From contig CAJPSJ010000105.1 in assembly GCA_905373295.1 (NCBI GenBank), positions 1 through 7,037 of the forward strand: a stretch of 7,037 nucleotides of DNA, given 5' to 3'. This document shows, piece by piece, positions 1-5,498 of this stretch. Source of the stretch: an uncultured Campylobacter sp. GTDB lineage: Bacteria > Campylobacterota > Campylobacteria > Campylobacterales > Campylobacteraceae. The notes below the pieces were generated by a model. That model was not told the DNA's origin. It made no database searches and saw only the letters and a list, made by a program, of their open reading frames with translations. Position numbers and translations under genes: made by a program. The stretch's first letter is position 1, and every line of letters starts with the position of its first letter.

Positions 1-327
1 GCGATCGACGACGTGCCCGCTAAGATCGCGCTTGCGCTGCGCTGTAGTGAGGCGGGCGCGGGCTTCATAAGCTCGATGGGCGGCGCAAAGAGGCTCGATC
101 CCGCTAAAATCGAAATCCGCTCAATTTGGCGGACGCAAGGCGATCCGCTCGCGCGCAAGATCAGATATGAGCTGCGAAAGCGCGGCTTTACGGGCGATTT
201 TGACGTCGTTTGCTCAAGCGAGCCGCCGCGCGTCAAATCGATGGGTAGCTTCATGGGCGTTACCGCGAGCTTCGGGCTTTTCATCGCAAGCTACGTCGTG
301 CGCAGACTGATAGGCGATCAGGCTTAA
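1..327 (+). CDS. tcdA: tRNA threonylcarbamoyladenosine dehydratase TcdA (3' part, N-terminus outside window)
   Basis: This is the C-terminal 108 residues of an E1/ThiF-like enzyme. TcdA uses ATP to cyclise the t6A base at position 37 of ANN-decoding tRNAs in the cytoplasm. The frame is open from base 1 and ends at TAA 325-327. Visible family signatures are the AIDDVPAKIAL segment at the window edge (the 'D(A)ID.V..K' strand-helix of the ThiF fold), ISSMG at residues 23-27 followed by LDP (32-34), QGDPLARKIR (46-55), the SSEPP loop (72-76), and GSFMGVTASFGL (82-93), which matches the GSFM..T..FGL ending of TcdA/CsdL proteins. The nucleotide-binding glycine motif must lie upstream of the window. 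An internal GTG at 13 is not the start, because conserved sequence precedes it. MoeB or ThiF proper are less likely because of the EPP and GSFM signatures. No clear operon partner is visible downstream. Confidence 0.9.
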   Translation, partial: AIDDVPAKIALALRCSEAGAGFISSMGGAKRLDPAKIEIRSIWRTQGDPLARKIRYELRKRGFTGDFDVVCSSEPPRVKSMGSFMGVTASFGLFIASYVVRRLIGDQA

Positions 328-511
328 CGCTTAAATTTCATAGCGTTTCGGATTGCGGCTCCGTCTGGTCGTGTTTTGCGGTTAAATTTTAGATATTTTG
401 AGCTTTTGATGATCCGAGCGCGCTTTGCATGCGGTACGGCGCGGCCGGTGCTTTGCGGCGCGCGATGCGGTTAAAATTCAAAAGCGGCGAAAGCGGAATT
501 TTACCAGACGA

Positions 512-578
512 CGAAGATAAAATTTGCTCGGCGCGAAGGTGAAATTTCGTTCGCCACGAAGGATAAAATTTTGTCTGC
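512..578. repeat. Three tandem degenerate ~22-23 bp units
   Basis: Units begin at 512, 534 and 557. Each starts CGAAG(G), continues with (G)ATAAAATTT or GTGAAATTT, and ends in a T/C/G-rich segment. Periods are 22 and 23 bp. The conserved part is roughly CGAAGGRTRAAATTT; the tails differ. This could be a small degenerate minisatellite or just the local AAATTT bias. Conservation is too weak for a CRISPR. Confidence 0.45.
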
Positions 579-586
579 AAAGATCG

Positions 587-634
587 GCGCAGGCTACGCG
601 CGAGATGAAATTTAAAGACCGCGCAAGCTACGCG
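587..634. repeat. 14-bp direct near-repeat
   Basis: GCGCAGGCTACGCG at 587-600 recurs as GCGCAAGCTACGCG at 621-634, with a single mismatch and starts 34 bp apart. The function is unknown. Confidence 0.5.
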
Positions 635-946
635 TGCATATCTATAGTATGCGGTGCGCCGTTTTAGCGGGCGCCAAATAGCGGTCTAGGATTAAAAATT
701 TAAATAGGCGGGTCGCGAGCTTGCTCGTGAGCGAAATTTAAGTAAGCCAAGTTTACGCAAATGTTCTTTGCAGCGGATTTTCGCAGCAGCGCGATTTGAA
801 ATTTTATCGCAGTTTCGCGCGCTTTTTGATGCAAAAAGAGGCGCACCCAGGCAAGCAAAACTAAATTAGCGCGCATCAGCTGCCGCGCAGCGCCTAAATA
901 GCGCAAAGTGTAAGCAAGGCTCAAGCAAACGCAGCGGCAAGCCTAC

Positions 947-991
947 TTCTAAATTCCATTTTTTACCGCTCGCAAAAAGCGGAATTTAGAA
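947..991. repeat. 11-bp perfect inverted repeat upstream of the nitroreductase gene
   Basis: TTCTAAATTCC (947-957) and GGAATTTAGAA (981-991) are exact reverse complements separated by 23 bp. A second, mutually exclusive stem inside is CCGCT (966-970) with AGCGG (978-982). The structure ends 9 bp before the AAAGGAG ribosome binding site at 1001-1007. It could be an operator, a leader hairpin, or a terminator-like structure for upstream transcription. The AAATTT-rich background makes some inverted repeats expected. Confidence 0.45.
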
Positions 992-1012
992 ATTTAATTT
1001 AAAGGAGCAGCG

Positions 1013-1510
1013 ATGAATGAAATTTTTACACGCACGAGCGTGCGGAATTTTACCGAAAAAATGCCGAGCGACGATCAGATCGAGCTCGTGCTAAAAGCCG
1101 CGATGCAAGCCCCTAGCGCGGGCAACCAACGCTCATGGGAGTTTTACGTAGTGCGCGACCGCACCGCCCTTACGCTACTTAGCAGCGTCGGTACCTACGG
1201 CGGCTGCACGAAGGATGCGCCGCTTGCGATCGTAGTTTGCACGCGCAAAAGCGGCTTAAAATTCCAGCCCTACGCTCGCTACGACTGCGCTTGTGCGGCA
1301 GAAAATCTCTGGCTGGCGGCGCACCATTTGGGGCTTGGCACCACGTGGCTGGGCGTAGCGCCCGATATTTACGCAATGGAGCGCGTAAGAGAAATTTTGG
1401 ATCTGCCTGGGCATTTGGAGGCGTTTTGCATTATGCCTTTGGGCTTTCCGTCTCGCGTCATAAAGGCGCACTCGCGCTTTGAGCCCGCTAAAATTCACTT
1501 CGTAGGCTAG
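1013..1510 (+). CDS. Small nitroreductase-family flavoprotein (FMN-dependent oxidoreductase)
   Basis: This is a 165-residue protein of the nitroreductase superfamily, which binds FMN and uses NAD(P)H to reduce nitro compounds, quinones or flavins in the cytoplasm. The N-terminal RTSVRNF segment (residues 7-13) carries the paired arginines that hold the FMN phosphate. APSAGNQRSWEF (33-44) is the family's second FMN loop. The helix and glycine turn CAAENLWLAAHHLGLGTTWLG (94-114) is the dimer/FMN-contact segment, and PLGFP (142-146) is the C-terminal strand. The length fits the short single-domain members. The ATG at 1013 has a strong AAAGGAG at 1001-1007 with 5 bp spacing. modD follows 2 bp after the stop, so the two are probably co-transcribed. 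The physiological substrate cannot be told from sequence. Confidence 0.88.
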   Translation: MNEIFTRTSVRNFTEKMPSDDQIELVLKAAMQAPSAGNQRSWEFYVVRDRTALTLLSSVGTYGGCTKDAPLAIVVCTRKSGLKFQPYARYDCACAAENLWLAAHHLGLGTTWLGVAPDIYAMERVREILDLPGHLEAFCIMPLGFPSRVIKAHSRFEPAKIHFVG

Positions 1511-1512
1511 AG

Positions 1513-2364
1513 ATGTTTATTTCACAGAGTAAAATCGACGATCTTATCGCAAGCGACGGCGCATTTTTAGACCTTACGACCGAGCTTTTACGCGGCTGCG
1601 CGGATTTGGGCGCGCCCGCGCGGCTTTCGATCGTAACGAGGCAGGATCTGATCTTTAGCGGCGGCGGAATTGCACGCGAAGTGGCGGCGCGCTTTGGTTG
1701 CGAGACGCAGCATCTGGCGCGCGAGGGAAGCGCATTTTGCGCAGGGGATGCAATTTTTAGCGCGCAAGGGAGCTTTGAGAGCTTGCATAAAGCTTGGAAG
1801 ATCGTTCAGATCGTGTTTGAGTACTCCTGCAAAATTTCTACCTACGCGCACGAGATGGTTGCGCTGATGCGAGAGGCTAATCCGCGCTGCGTGCTGGGTG
1901 CGACGCGCAAGAGCTTTCCTTTTGCGAAGGAGCTTTGCATAAATGCGCTGATCGCGGGCGGCGGGACGATGCACCGCCTGGGGCTGCACGACAGCGTCCT
2001 GTTTTTTTCAAATCATATTCGCGCGTTTGCGAGCTTTGGCGAGTTTTGCGCGCAGATCGCTAAATTTAAAGAGCGCGCGCCCGAGCGAAAGATCATGATC
2101 GAAGTAGCGAGCGAGCGCGAATTTAGCGAGCTCTTAAAATACGCGCCGGATGCGATAATGTGCGACAAGATGAGCCCTGGCGAGCTTAGAGCCTGCGTTT
2201 TGAGGCGAGATGAGACGGCGCCGCAGATTAAAATTTGCGCTGCGGGCGGCATAAATAAAGCTAACTGCGCCGAGTTTGCAGCTACCGGTGCGGACGTGCT
2301 CGTAAGCTCGGCGGTTTGGAATCAGGGCGTGTGCGATCTAGGCGGAAAGATAGAATTTATCTAA
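1513..2364 (+). CDS. modD: ModD, quinolinate phosphoribosyltransferase-like protein of molybdate loci
   Basis: This is a 283-residue member of the type II phosphoribosyltransferase (NadC-like) family, best matched to ModD, a protein found in molybdate transport operons whose reaction is not settled. An N-terminal DLTTELL (20-26) opens the swivelling alpha/beta domain. The barrel domain shows GATRKSFP (129-136), GGGTMHRLGLHD (149-160) and FSNH (165-168), corresponding to the NadC signature ATRK...GGG..HR.GL.D....NH. E197 and D218 sit at the ends of barrel strands, and AAGGINKANC plus the late GADVLVSSAVW form the phosphate-binding strands. True NadC is the alternative. The DLTT start, RKSFPF in place of RKTxPG, and the adjacent molybdate-type transporter favour ModD. 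It lies 2 bp after the nitroreductase stop and has only a weak ribosome binding site, so translational coupling is likely. Confidence 0.82.
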   Translation: MFISQSKIDDLIASDGAFLDLTTELLRGCADLGAPARLSIVTRQDLIFSGGGIAREVAARFGCETQHLAREGSAFCAGDAIFSAQGSFESLHKAWKIVQIVFEYSCKISTYAHEMVALMREANPRCVLGATRKSFPFAKELCINALIAGGGTMHRLGLHDSVLFFSNHIRAFASFGEFCAQIAKFKERAPERKIMIEVASEREFSELLKYAPDAIMCDKMSPGELRACVLRRDETAPQIKICAAGGINKANCAEFAATGADVLVSSAVWNQGVCDLGGKIEFI

Positions 2365-2420
2365 AATATTAAATTTTAAATTTAAGACGTGGCATGCTAA
2401 GTCAAGGGATTAAAAGCGCA

Positions 2421-2476
2421 ATTTATTAATAAATAAGAGTATATTTTGTAAAATTCTTAAAATTTCAAAAAAAGGA
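2421..2476 (+). promoter_or_regulatory. Promoter, AT palindrome and RBS for the ModA-like/ModB pair
   Basis: A Campylobacter-type sigma70 promoter can be read as TATTTTG (2442-2448) immediately before TAAAAT (2449-2454). The -35 position is occupied by a perfect 14-bp palindrome, ATTTATTAATAAAT (2421-2434), a possible operator. AAAGGA (2471-2476) is the ribosome binding site, 5 bp before the ATG at 2482. The pair therefore probably has its own promoter separate from the modD unit. Confidence 0.6.
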
Positions 2477-2481
2477 TTTTT

Positions 2482-3183
2482 ATGAAAAAAATTGCTTTTA
2501 TTTTAGCGCTTGCGGCAAGCGTTTCGTTCTGCGCGAATCAGCTGATAATCGCAGCCGGCGGCGGATACAAAAAGCCCGTCTCGGCCGTGATAGAAAATTT
2601 AAAAAAAGAGGGCATGGACGTGGCGGGATCGTTTGCCAACCTCGGCCAGCTCGTCATTCAATCGCGCGAGAATAAAATTTCATTCATCGTGGGCGACGAG
2701 GCGTTTTTAGAAAAAAGCGACCTAAATATCACGAAATTTGAGCGTATCGGGCGCGGCACACTCGTTTTGGTGACGCCGAAAAATATCAAAATAAACGATG
2801 TCTCGGAGATCGCAAAGTTCGATAAAATCGCGATGCCCGATCCTAAAAAGGCGATTTACGGTATCAGGACGAACGAATTTTTACAAAACGCCAAGATGGA
2901 TGGGGTAAAAGATAAAATTTTAGCCGTTGCGGGCGTACCGCAGGTGGTCGCATACGTCATCAACGGCGAGGTGCAGGCGGGCTTTATCAACAGCACCGAA
3001 GCGGTAGCCAAAAAAGATGAGTTCGGCTCGATTATCTACATTGACGAGAGCCTCTACAGCCCCGCATACATCGGCATCGCAAGGCTTAGCGCGTGCGGCG
3101 ATGAAGCGCTTTGCGAAAAGGTGATGGAGGAGTTTAAATCGGATCGCTCAAAAGAGATTTTTTCAAAATTCGGTCTTAAATGA
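2482..3183 (+). CDS. ModA-like periplasmic oxyanion-binding protein of an ABC importer
   Basis: This is a 233-residue secreted solute-binding protein. Residues 1-18 are a Sec signal peptide (KK start, hydrophobic core, cleavage probably after A18). The mature part aligns by eye with ModA: QLIIAAGGGYKKP (20-32) replaces the usual 'AAASL' loop, SFANLGQLVIQ (50-60) matches SFASSSTLA.Q, MPDPKKAIYGI matches GDPE..PAGIY, AGFINSTEA matches the VYGSDA segment, and SKEIFSKFGLK matches the EIF..YGF end. The serines that contact molybdate in E. coli ModA fall at G26-G28 and N53-G55 here, so molybdate specificity is doubtful. Tungstate or another oxyanion is possible. The next gene starts inside its stop codon (ATGA at 3180-3183), so binding protein and permease are coupled. 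The protein would deliver substrate in the periplasm to that permease. Confidence 0.75.
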   Translation: MKKIAFILALAASVSFCANQLIIAAGGGYKKPVSAVIENLKKEGMDVAGSFANLGQLVIQSRENKISFIVGDEAFLEKSDLNITKFERIGRGTLVLVTPKNIKINDVSEIAKFDKIAMPDPKKAIYGIRTNEFLQNAKMDGVKDKILAVAGVPQVVAYVINGEVQAGFINSTEAVAKKDEFGSIIYIDESLYSPAYIGIARLSACGDEALCEKVMEEFKSDRSKEIFSKFGLK

Positions 3184-3848
3184 GCGACATAGCTTGGATC
3201 GCGCATCCTTTGCTTTTAAGCGTCAAAGCCCTATTTTGCAGCTTTTTGCTGCTGATTTCAATAGGGCTGGCAATTTCGTATTTTTTAGCTTTTAGCAAAG
3301 CTAAATTTAAAAAGATCGTCGAAATTTTAGTAATTTTTCCGCTCATCTTCCCGCCGATCGCGACGGGATTTCTACTTCTTTACATCTTTGGAAAGAGCGG
3401 ATTTATCGGCTCTGCGTTAAATTTAGATATCGTTTTTAACTTTTCTTCATTGGTAATCGCCGCATTTTTGGTGGGGCTGCCGCTGTTTGTAAAGCCCGTG
3501 TGTGCGAGCTTTGAGCTCTTTCCGAAGAGCCTAATCGAAGCCGCGCAAATTTTGGGCAAAAACAGATCTCAAATTTTCCTCTTCGTAATCCTTCCAAGCT
3601 CGCTTAAAACGCTCGGCTCCGCGCTTATTTTAGCGCTCTCGCGCGGGCTTGGCGAAGTGGGTATTACGCTGATGCTGGGCGGAAATATAGTGGGTAAAAC
3701 CGACACGCTAGGCCTTGCGATCATGGGCGCCGTGTATGACGGAGAGAACGAGCGGGCGCTGATTTTAAGCGTTTTACTCGTAATTTTCAGCTTGATCTTA
3801 TTCTTCGCGATAAGCCTTTTAGATAAAAAGCAAAATTTATCTAAATAA
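3180..3848 (+). CDS. modB: ModB-type ABC transporter permease
   Basis: This 222-residue inner-membrane protein has about five hydrophobic segments, near residues 11-37, 46-70, 88-108, 133-153 and 192-215. It matches the molybdate/tungstate permease family. PLIFPPIATGFLLLYIFG (54-71) corresponds to the 'LPLVLPPVVTGF' stretch of ModB. EAAQILG (120-126) with P139 is the EAA loop that docks with the ATPase. SRGLGEVG (154-161) followed by GGNIVGKTDTL (167-177) is the conserved ModB/TupB signature. Its ATG lies in the stop of the binding-protein gene, so translation is coupled. No ATP-binding subunit gene follows; sodC comes next with its own promoter. The ATPase must be encoded elsewhere if the transporter works. 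Molybdate or tungstate is the family-level guess for the substrate. Confidence 0.82.
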   Translation: MSDIAWIAHPLLLSVKALFCSFLLLISIGLAISYFLAFSKAKFKKIVEILVIFPLIFPPIATGFLLLYIFGKSGFIGSALNLDIVFNFSSLVIAAFLVGLPLFVKPVCASFELFPKSLIEAAQILGKNRSQIFLFVILPSSLKTLGSALILALSRGLGEVGITLMLGGNIVGKTDTLGLAIMGAVYDGENERALILSVLLVIFSLILFFAISLLDKKQNLSK

Positions 3849-3860
3849 GAAAAATTATTT

Positions 3861-3882
3861 TTTAAGTATTTTTGGATAAAAT
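3861..3882 (+). promoter_or_regulatory. Campylobacter-consensus sigma70 promoter of sodC
   Basis: TTTAAGTATT at 3861-3870 exactly matches the C. jejuni upstream element TTTAAGTNTT. A T-run ending in G (3869-3874) matches the -16 element, and TAAAAT (3877-3882) is the -10. The transcript would start near 3889. The ribosome binding site AAAGGA is at 3902-3907, ahead of the ATG at 3914. The whole promoter lies after the permease stop, so sodC is its own unit. No obvious metal-responsive operator is visible. Confidence 0.78.
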
Positions 3883-3913
3883 TGCACTCACATTTCATTT
3901 TAAAGGATTTTTC

Positions 3914-4459
3914 ATGAAGAAATTTTTAATTTCATCAATTTTAGTCGCAAGCGCCTTGATCGCTCACGAGCACGGCGATATGCAAAATTTTGACCCTAAG
4001 ACCGGCAAGCACCTCGTCATCACTATGGAGCAGCTGGGCGAGAAGGGTAACGTGAGCGTCGGCGAGGTCGTAGCGGTCGAGACGAACTACGGCGTGGCAT
4101 TTTTCCCGAATTTAAAGGGTCTTGCTAGCGGCGCGCACGGCTTTCACGTGCATCAAAACGCAGACTGCGGCGCGACCGAGAAGGGCCTAGGTATGAAAGC
4201 GGGCGGACACTGGGATCCAAGCGATACCAAAAAGCACTCGTTTGCTTGGGACGATAGCGGCCACAAGGGCGATCTGCCTGCGCTTTTCGTTGATGCTGAG
4301 GGCAATGCGGTCTATCCGGTGCTAGCTCCGAAGATCAAGAGCCTAGATGAGCTAAAGGGCCATTCGCTAATGATCCACGTAGGCGGCGATAACCACAGCG
4401 ACCATCCAAAGCCGCTTGGCGGCGGCGGCGCTAGAATGGTCTGCGGCGTTATAAAATAG
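3914..4459 (+). CDS. sodC: Periplasmic Cu/Zn superoxide dismutase SodC
   Basis: This 181-residue enzyme converts superoxide to oxygen and hydrogen peroxide in the periplasm. Residues 1-17 are a signal peptide ([17 protein letters not shown]). All metal ligands of the family are present: copper ligands H78, H80, H99 and H155, and zinc ligands H99 (bridging), H108, H117 and D120. C85 and C177 form the expected disulfide, and R174 is the active-site arginine near the RMVCGVI end. GFHVH (76-80) and GGHWDP (97-102) are the classic motifs. The ATG at 3914 is chosen over an in-frame TTG at 3872. It has AAAGGA at 3902-3907 and gives a proper signal peptide, whereas the TTG would sit inside the promoter. 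The mature N-terminus begins HEHGDM, a small cluster of possible extra metal ligands. The neighbouring genes are not obviously co-transcribed. Confidence 0.96.
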   Translation: MKKFLISSILVASALIAHEHGDMQNFDPKTGKHLVITMEQLGEKGNVSVGEVVAVETNYGVAFFPNLKGLASGAHGFHVHQNADCGATEKGLGMKAGGHWDPSDTKKHSFAWDDSGHKGDLPALFVDAEGNAVYPVLAPKIKSLDELKGHSLMIHVGGDNHSDHPKPLGGGGARMVCGVIK

Positions 4460-4465
4460 GCTTCG

Positions 4466-4492
4466 TTGCGGATGAAATTTAATCATCCGCAA
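4466..4492 (+). terminator. Hairpin terminator candidate after sodC
   Basis: TTGCGGATGA (4466-4475) pairs perfectly with TCATCCGCAA (4483-4492) over a 7-nt loop, starting 6 bp after the sodC stop. The following TCTCTAAATTT is only moderately T-rich. Position and stem quality make it a likely transcript end for sodC, though it is not a perfect intrinsic terminator. Confidence 0.65.
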
Positions 4493-4518
4493 TCTCTAAA
4501 TTTAGCAGCCCTGCGGTT

Positions 4519-4640
4519 AAATTTACGCGACGAAATTTCGCCGTCCGCAGCGCCGAGATGAGCCCGCTCTGCCGTTAAATTTACGCACGGCGGCCTTTTG
4601 ATACAACCTATGCAGCGCGAAATTTACGCTAAATTTACGC
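4519..4640. repeat. Four dispersed copies of AAATTTACGC
   Basis: Exact copies lie at 4519-4528, 4577-4586, 4620-4629 and 4631-4640. The first two share a longer core of GTTAAATTTACGC. A fifth, AAATTTACGG, is at 4761-4770. The last two exact copies are 11 bp apart. Spacing is otherwise irregular, so this is not a CRISPR or a simple tandem array. Confidence 0.65.
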
Positions 4641-4645
4641 GCTGC
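4612..4645. repeat. GC-rich stem-loop enclosing two AAATTTACGC copies
   Basis: GCAGCGCG (4612-4619) pairs exactly with CGCGCTGC (4638-4645). The 18-nt loop between carries two AAATTTA words, each centred on a self-complementary AAATTT. There is no T-run after it, so terminator function is unlikely. Confidence 0.5.
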
Positions 4646-4803
4646 GCACCTCTTGCCTTCCGCTTAAAATTTTAAAATTTAGCCTTGTTTGCACGCATTG
4701 CGCTTCCGCTTTGTTTTTGCCGCAGAGGCGTAAAGTTTTCTAAATTTAAATCAAAGCTTTAAATTTACGGCGCCGAGCTATTTTGACGGCGCGGCTGCTT
4801 TAC

Positions 4804-4859
4804 TTAACTTTTTCTTCACGACTTTTTCCTACAATCACGCTAACTTTCACAAAGGAGAG
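4804..4859 (+). promoter_or_regulatory. Promoter with 11-bp direct repeat (DccR-box-like) and RBS of the DUF1104 gene
   Basis: TACAAT (4830-4835) is a -10 element. TTAAC (4804-4808) and TTCAC (4815-4819) are separated by exactly 6 bp and cover the expected -35 region (about 4807-4812). A third, weaker TTCCT (4826-4830) continues the 11-bp register. This matches the layout recalled for C. jejuni DccR-controlled promoters (TTCAC-N6-TTCAC over -35). ACTTTTTC also recurs at 4807 and 4821. AAAGGAGAG (4851-4859) is a strong ribosome binding site before the ATG at 4863. Binding by the downstream regulator is an inference. Confidence 0.6.
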
Positions 4860-4862
4860 AGA

Positions 4863-5396
4863 ATGAAAAAGATTGTTTTAGCAAGCGTTTTAGTCGCGGG
4901 CGTGCTGTTCGCCGCAGATTTTAGCTCTAGCAGCCCCGAGCAGATCAATGCCTCGATCGCCGGCGCGGACGCCAAGAGCTTAAGCGAAGCGGCGTTTGAG
5001 ATCGACAAGCGCGCAGGCGAGCTAAGAGCGCAGGCAAGGGATCTCAAGCGCGGATTTAAGACCGAGTTTAAAAAGAAGCTGGACGCCATGAGCGTCGAGG
5101 ATCGCGAGAAATTCCTGGACGAGTTTAGAAAAAACTATAACGCCCAAGCGGGCAAGCTAAGCGTCGAGCAAGCGGATAGGCTCGATATCGAGCTTAAAGA
5201 TCGCGATAATTTCGGCAAATTTAAAAGGCCCGCTCACGGGTTTGGTTCGCACAGATCGCAGGCGGCTCCCGGCGAATGCGGTCATATGCCGCATAAAGGA
5301 ATGGGCGGCGGCGCGGGTCCGGCAATGCCGCCAAGAGGCGATATGCCGTGCAATCAAAGCGCAGACGCCGCTCCGTGTCCTATGACGCAGCAATAG
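4863..5396 (+). CDS. Secreted DUF1104-family protein with Met/His/Cys-rich C-terminal tail
   Basis: This 177-residue periplasmic protein resembles the DUF1104 family of Campylobacter and Helicobacter, whose function is not established. Residues 1-18 are a signal peptide (cleavage probably before D19). Residues 19-118 form the mainly helical, highly charged domain. It starts DFSSSSPEQI, includes the RELRAQARDLK-like helix near 50-63 and an 'MSVEDREKF' turn (76-84), and resembles small Spy/CpxP-like envelope proteins only in general character. Residues 119-177 are an extra low-complexity tail rich in Gly/Pro and possible metal ligands: H125, H130, C139, H141, M142, H144, M147, M155, M161, C163, C172, M174. 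Copper or another soft metal is a plausible ligand, by inference. The gene has its own promoter and terminator and precedes a two-component system that may control it. Confidence 0.72.
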   Translation: MKKIVLASVLVAGVLFAADFSSSSPEQINASIAGADAKSLSEAAFEIDKRAGELRAQARDLKRGFKTEFKKKLDAMSVEDREKFLDEFRKNYNAQAGKLSVEQADRLDIELKDRDNFGKFKRPAHGFGSHRSQAAPGECGHMPHKGMGGGAGPAMPPRGDMPCNQSADAAPCPMTQQ

Positions 5397-5419
5397 CTGC
5401 CCGCGCGCAAGCTATTTAG

Positions 5420-5442
5420 TTCCGCGCACCATTTGCGCGGAA
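5420..5442 (+). terminator. Intrinsic terminator after the DUF1104 gene
   Basis: TTCCGCGCA (5420-5428) pairs with TGCGCGGAA (5434-5442) over a 5-nt loop, a GC-rich 9-bp stem 23 bp after the stop. It is followed by TTCTACTTTAT, a moderately T-rich tail. Confidence 0.75.
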
Positions 5443-5498
5443 TTCTACTTTATCAAAACATGGTGCGAGAATTTTAGAATTTTAGCTTGAAATTTATG

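Larger units (their letters stand above)
328..1012. other. Gene-free intergenic stretch with degenerate repeats
   Basis: The 685 bp between tcdA and the nitroreductase gene hold no convincing gene. Two short reverse-strand frames (389-580 and 700-924) start at TTG and give low-complexity proteins with no recognisable family. The stretch mixes G+C-rich segments with many AAATTT/GAATTT words. It contains three tandem degenerate units at 512-578, a 14-bp near-repeat at 587-600 and 621-634, and an 11-bp inverted repeat at 947-991 just ahead of the next ribosome binding site. No tRNA-like or rRNA-like segment was seen. A weak 6-bp hairpin overlaps the tcdA stop at 326-347, but it has no T-run. Confidence 0.6.
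4460..4862. other. Repeat-rich intergenic region between sodC and the DUF1104 gene
   Basis: Apart from the sodC hairpin and the downstream promoter, this 403-bp stretch holds no gene that can be supported on either strand. It contains 11 copies of AAATTT (starts 4475, 4498, 4519, 4533, 4577, 4620, 4631, 4667, 4675, 4742, 4761). It also holds four exact copies of AAATTTACGC and a GC-rich stem at 4612-4645. Confidence 0.6.

Noticed and set aside
326..347. Hairpin AACGCT/AGCGTT as a tcdA terminator
   Set aside because: The stem is only 6 bp with a 10-nt loop and no T-run follows, so it is too weak to call.
389..580. Reverse-strand reading frame of 63 codons
   Set aside because: It starts with TTG, has no convincing ribosome binding site, spans the degenerate repeats and matches no known family by eye.
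700..924. Reverse-strand reading frame of 74 codons
   Set aside because: It starts with TTG, its composition looks random and basic, and no domain or signal was recognised. It is probably chance in AAATTT-rich DNA.
328..1012. Insertion sequence or integration remnant
   Set aside because: No transposase fragment, terminal inverted repeats, target duplication or tRNA attachment site could be seen.
1588..1989. 133-codon reverse-strand frame inside modD, and similar antisense frames in other genes
   Set aside because: These are shadows of strongly conserved + strand genes, with arginine/alanine-rich translations and no family match.
1513..2364. NadC (NAD biosynthesis) instead of ModD
   Set aside because: The motifs are those of the wider family, but DLTT near the start, RKSFPF and the transporter next door fit ModD better. 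NadC would normally sit with nadA or nadB.
3872..3913. Upstream TTG start extending sodC by 14 residues
   Set aside because: The TTG overlaps the promoter's T-run and -10, and it would mask the signal peptide. The ATG at 3914 has a proper ribosome binding site.
4519..4640. CRISPR-like array
   Set aside because: The repeats are only 10 bp with irregular spacing and no cas genes are present.
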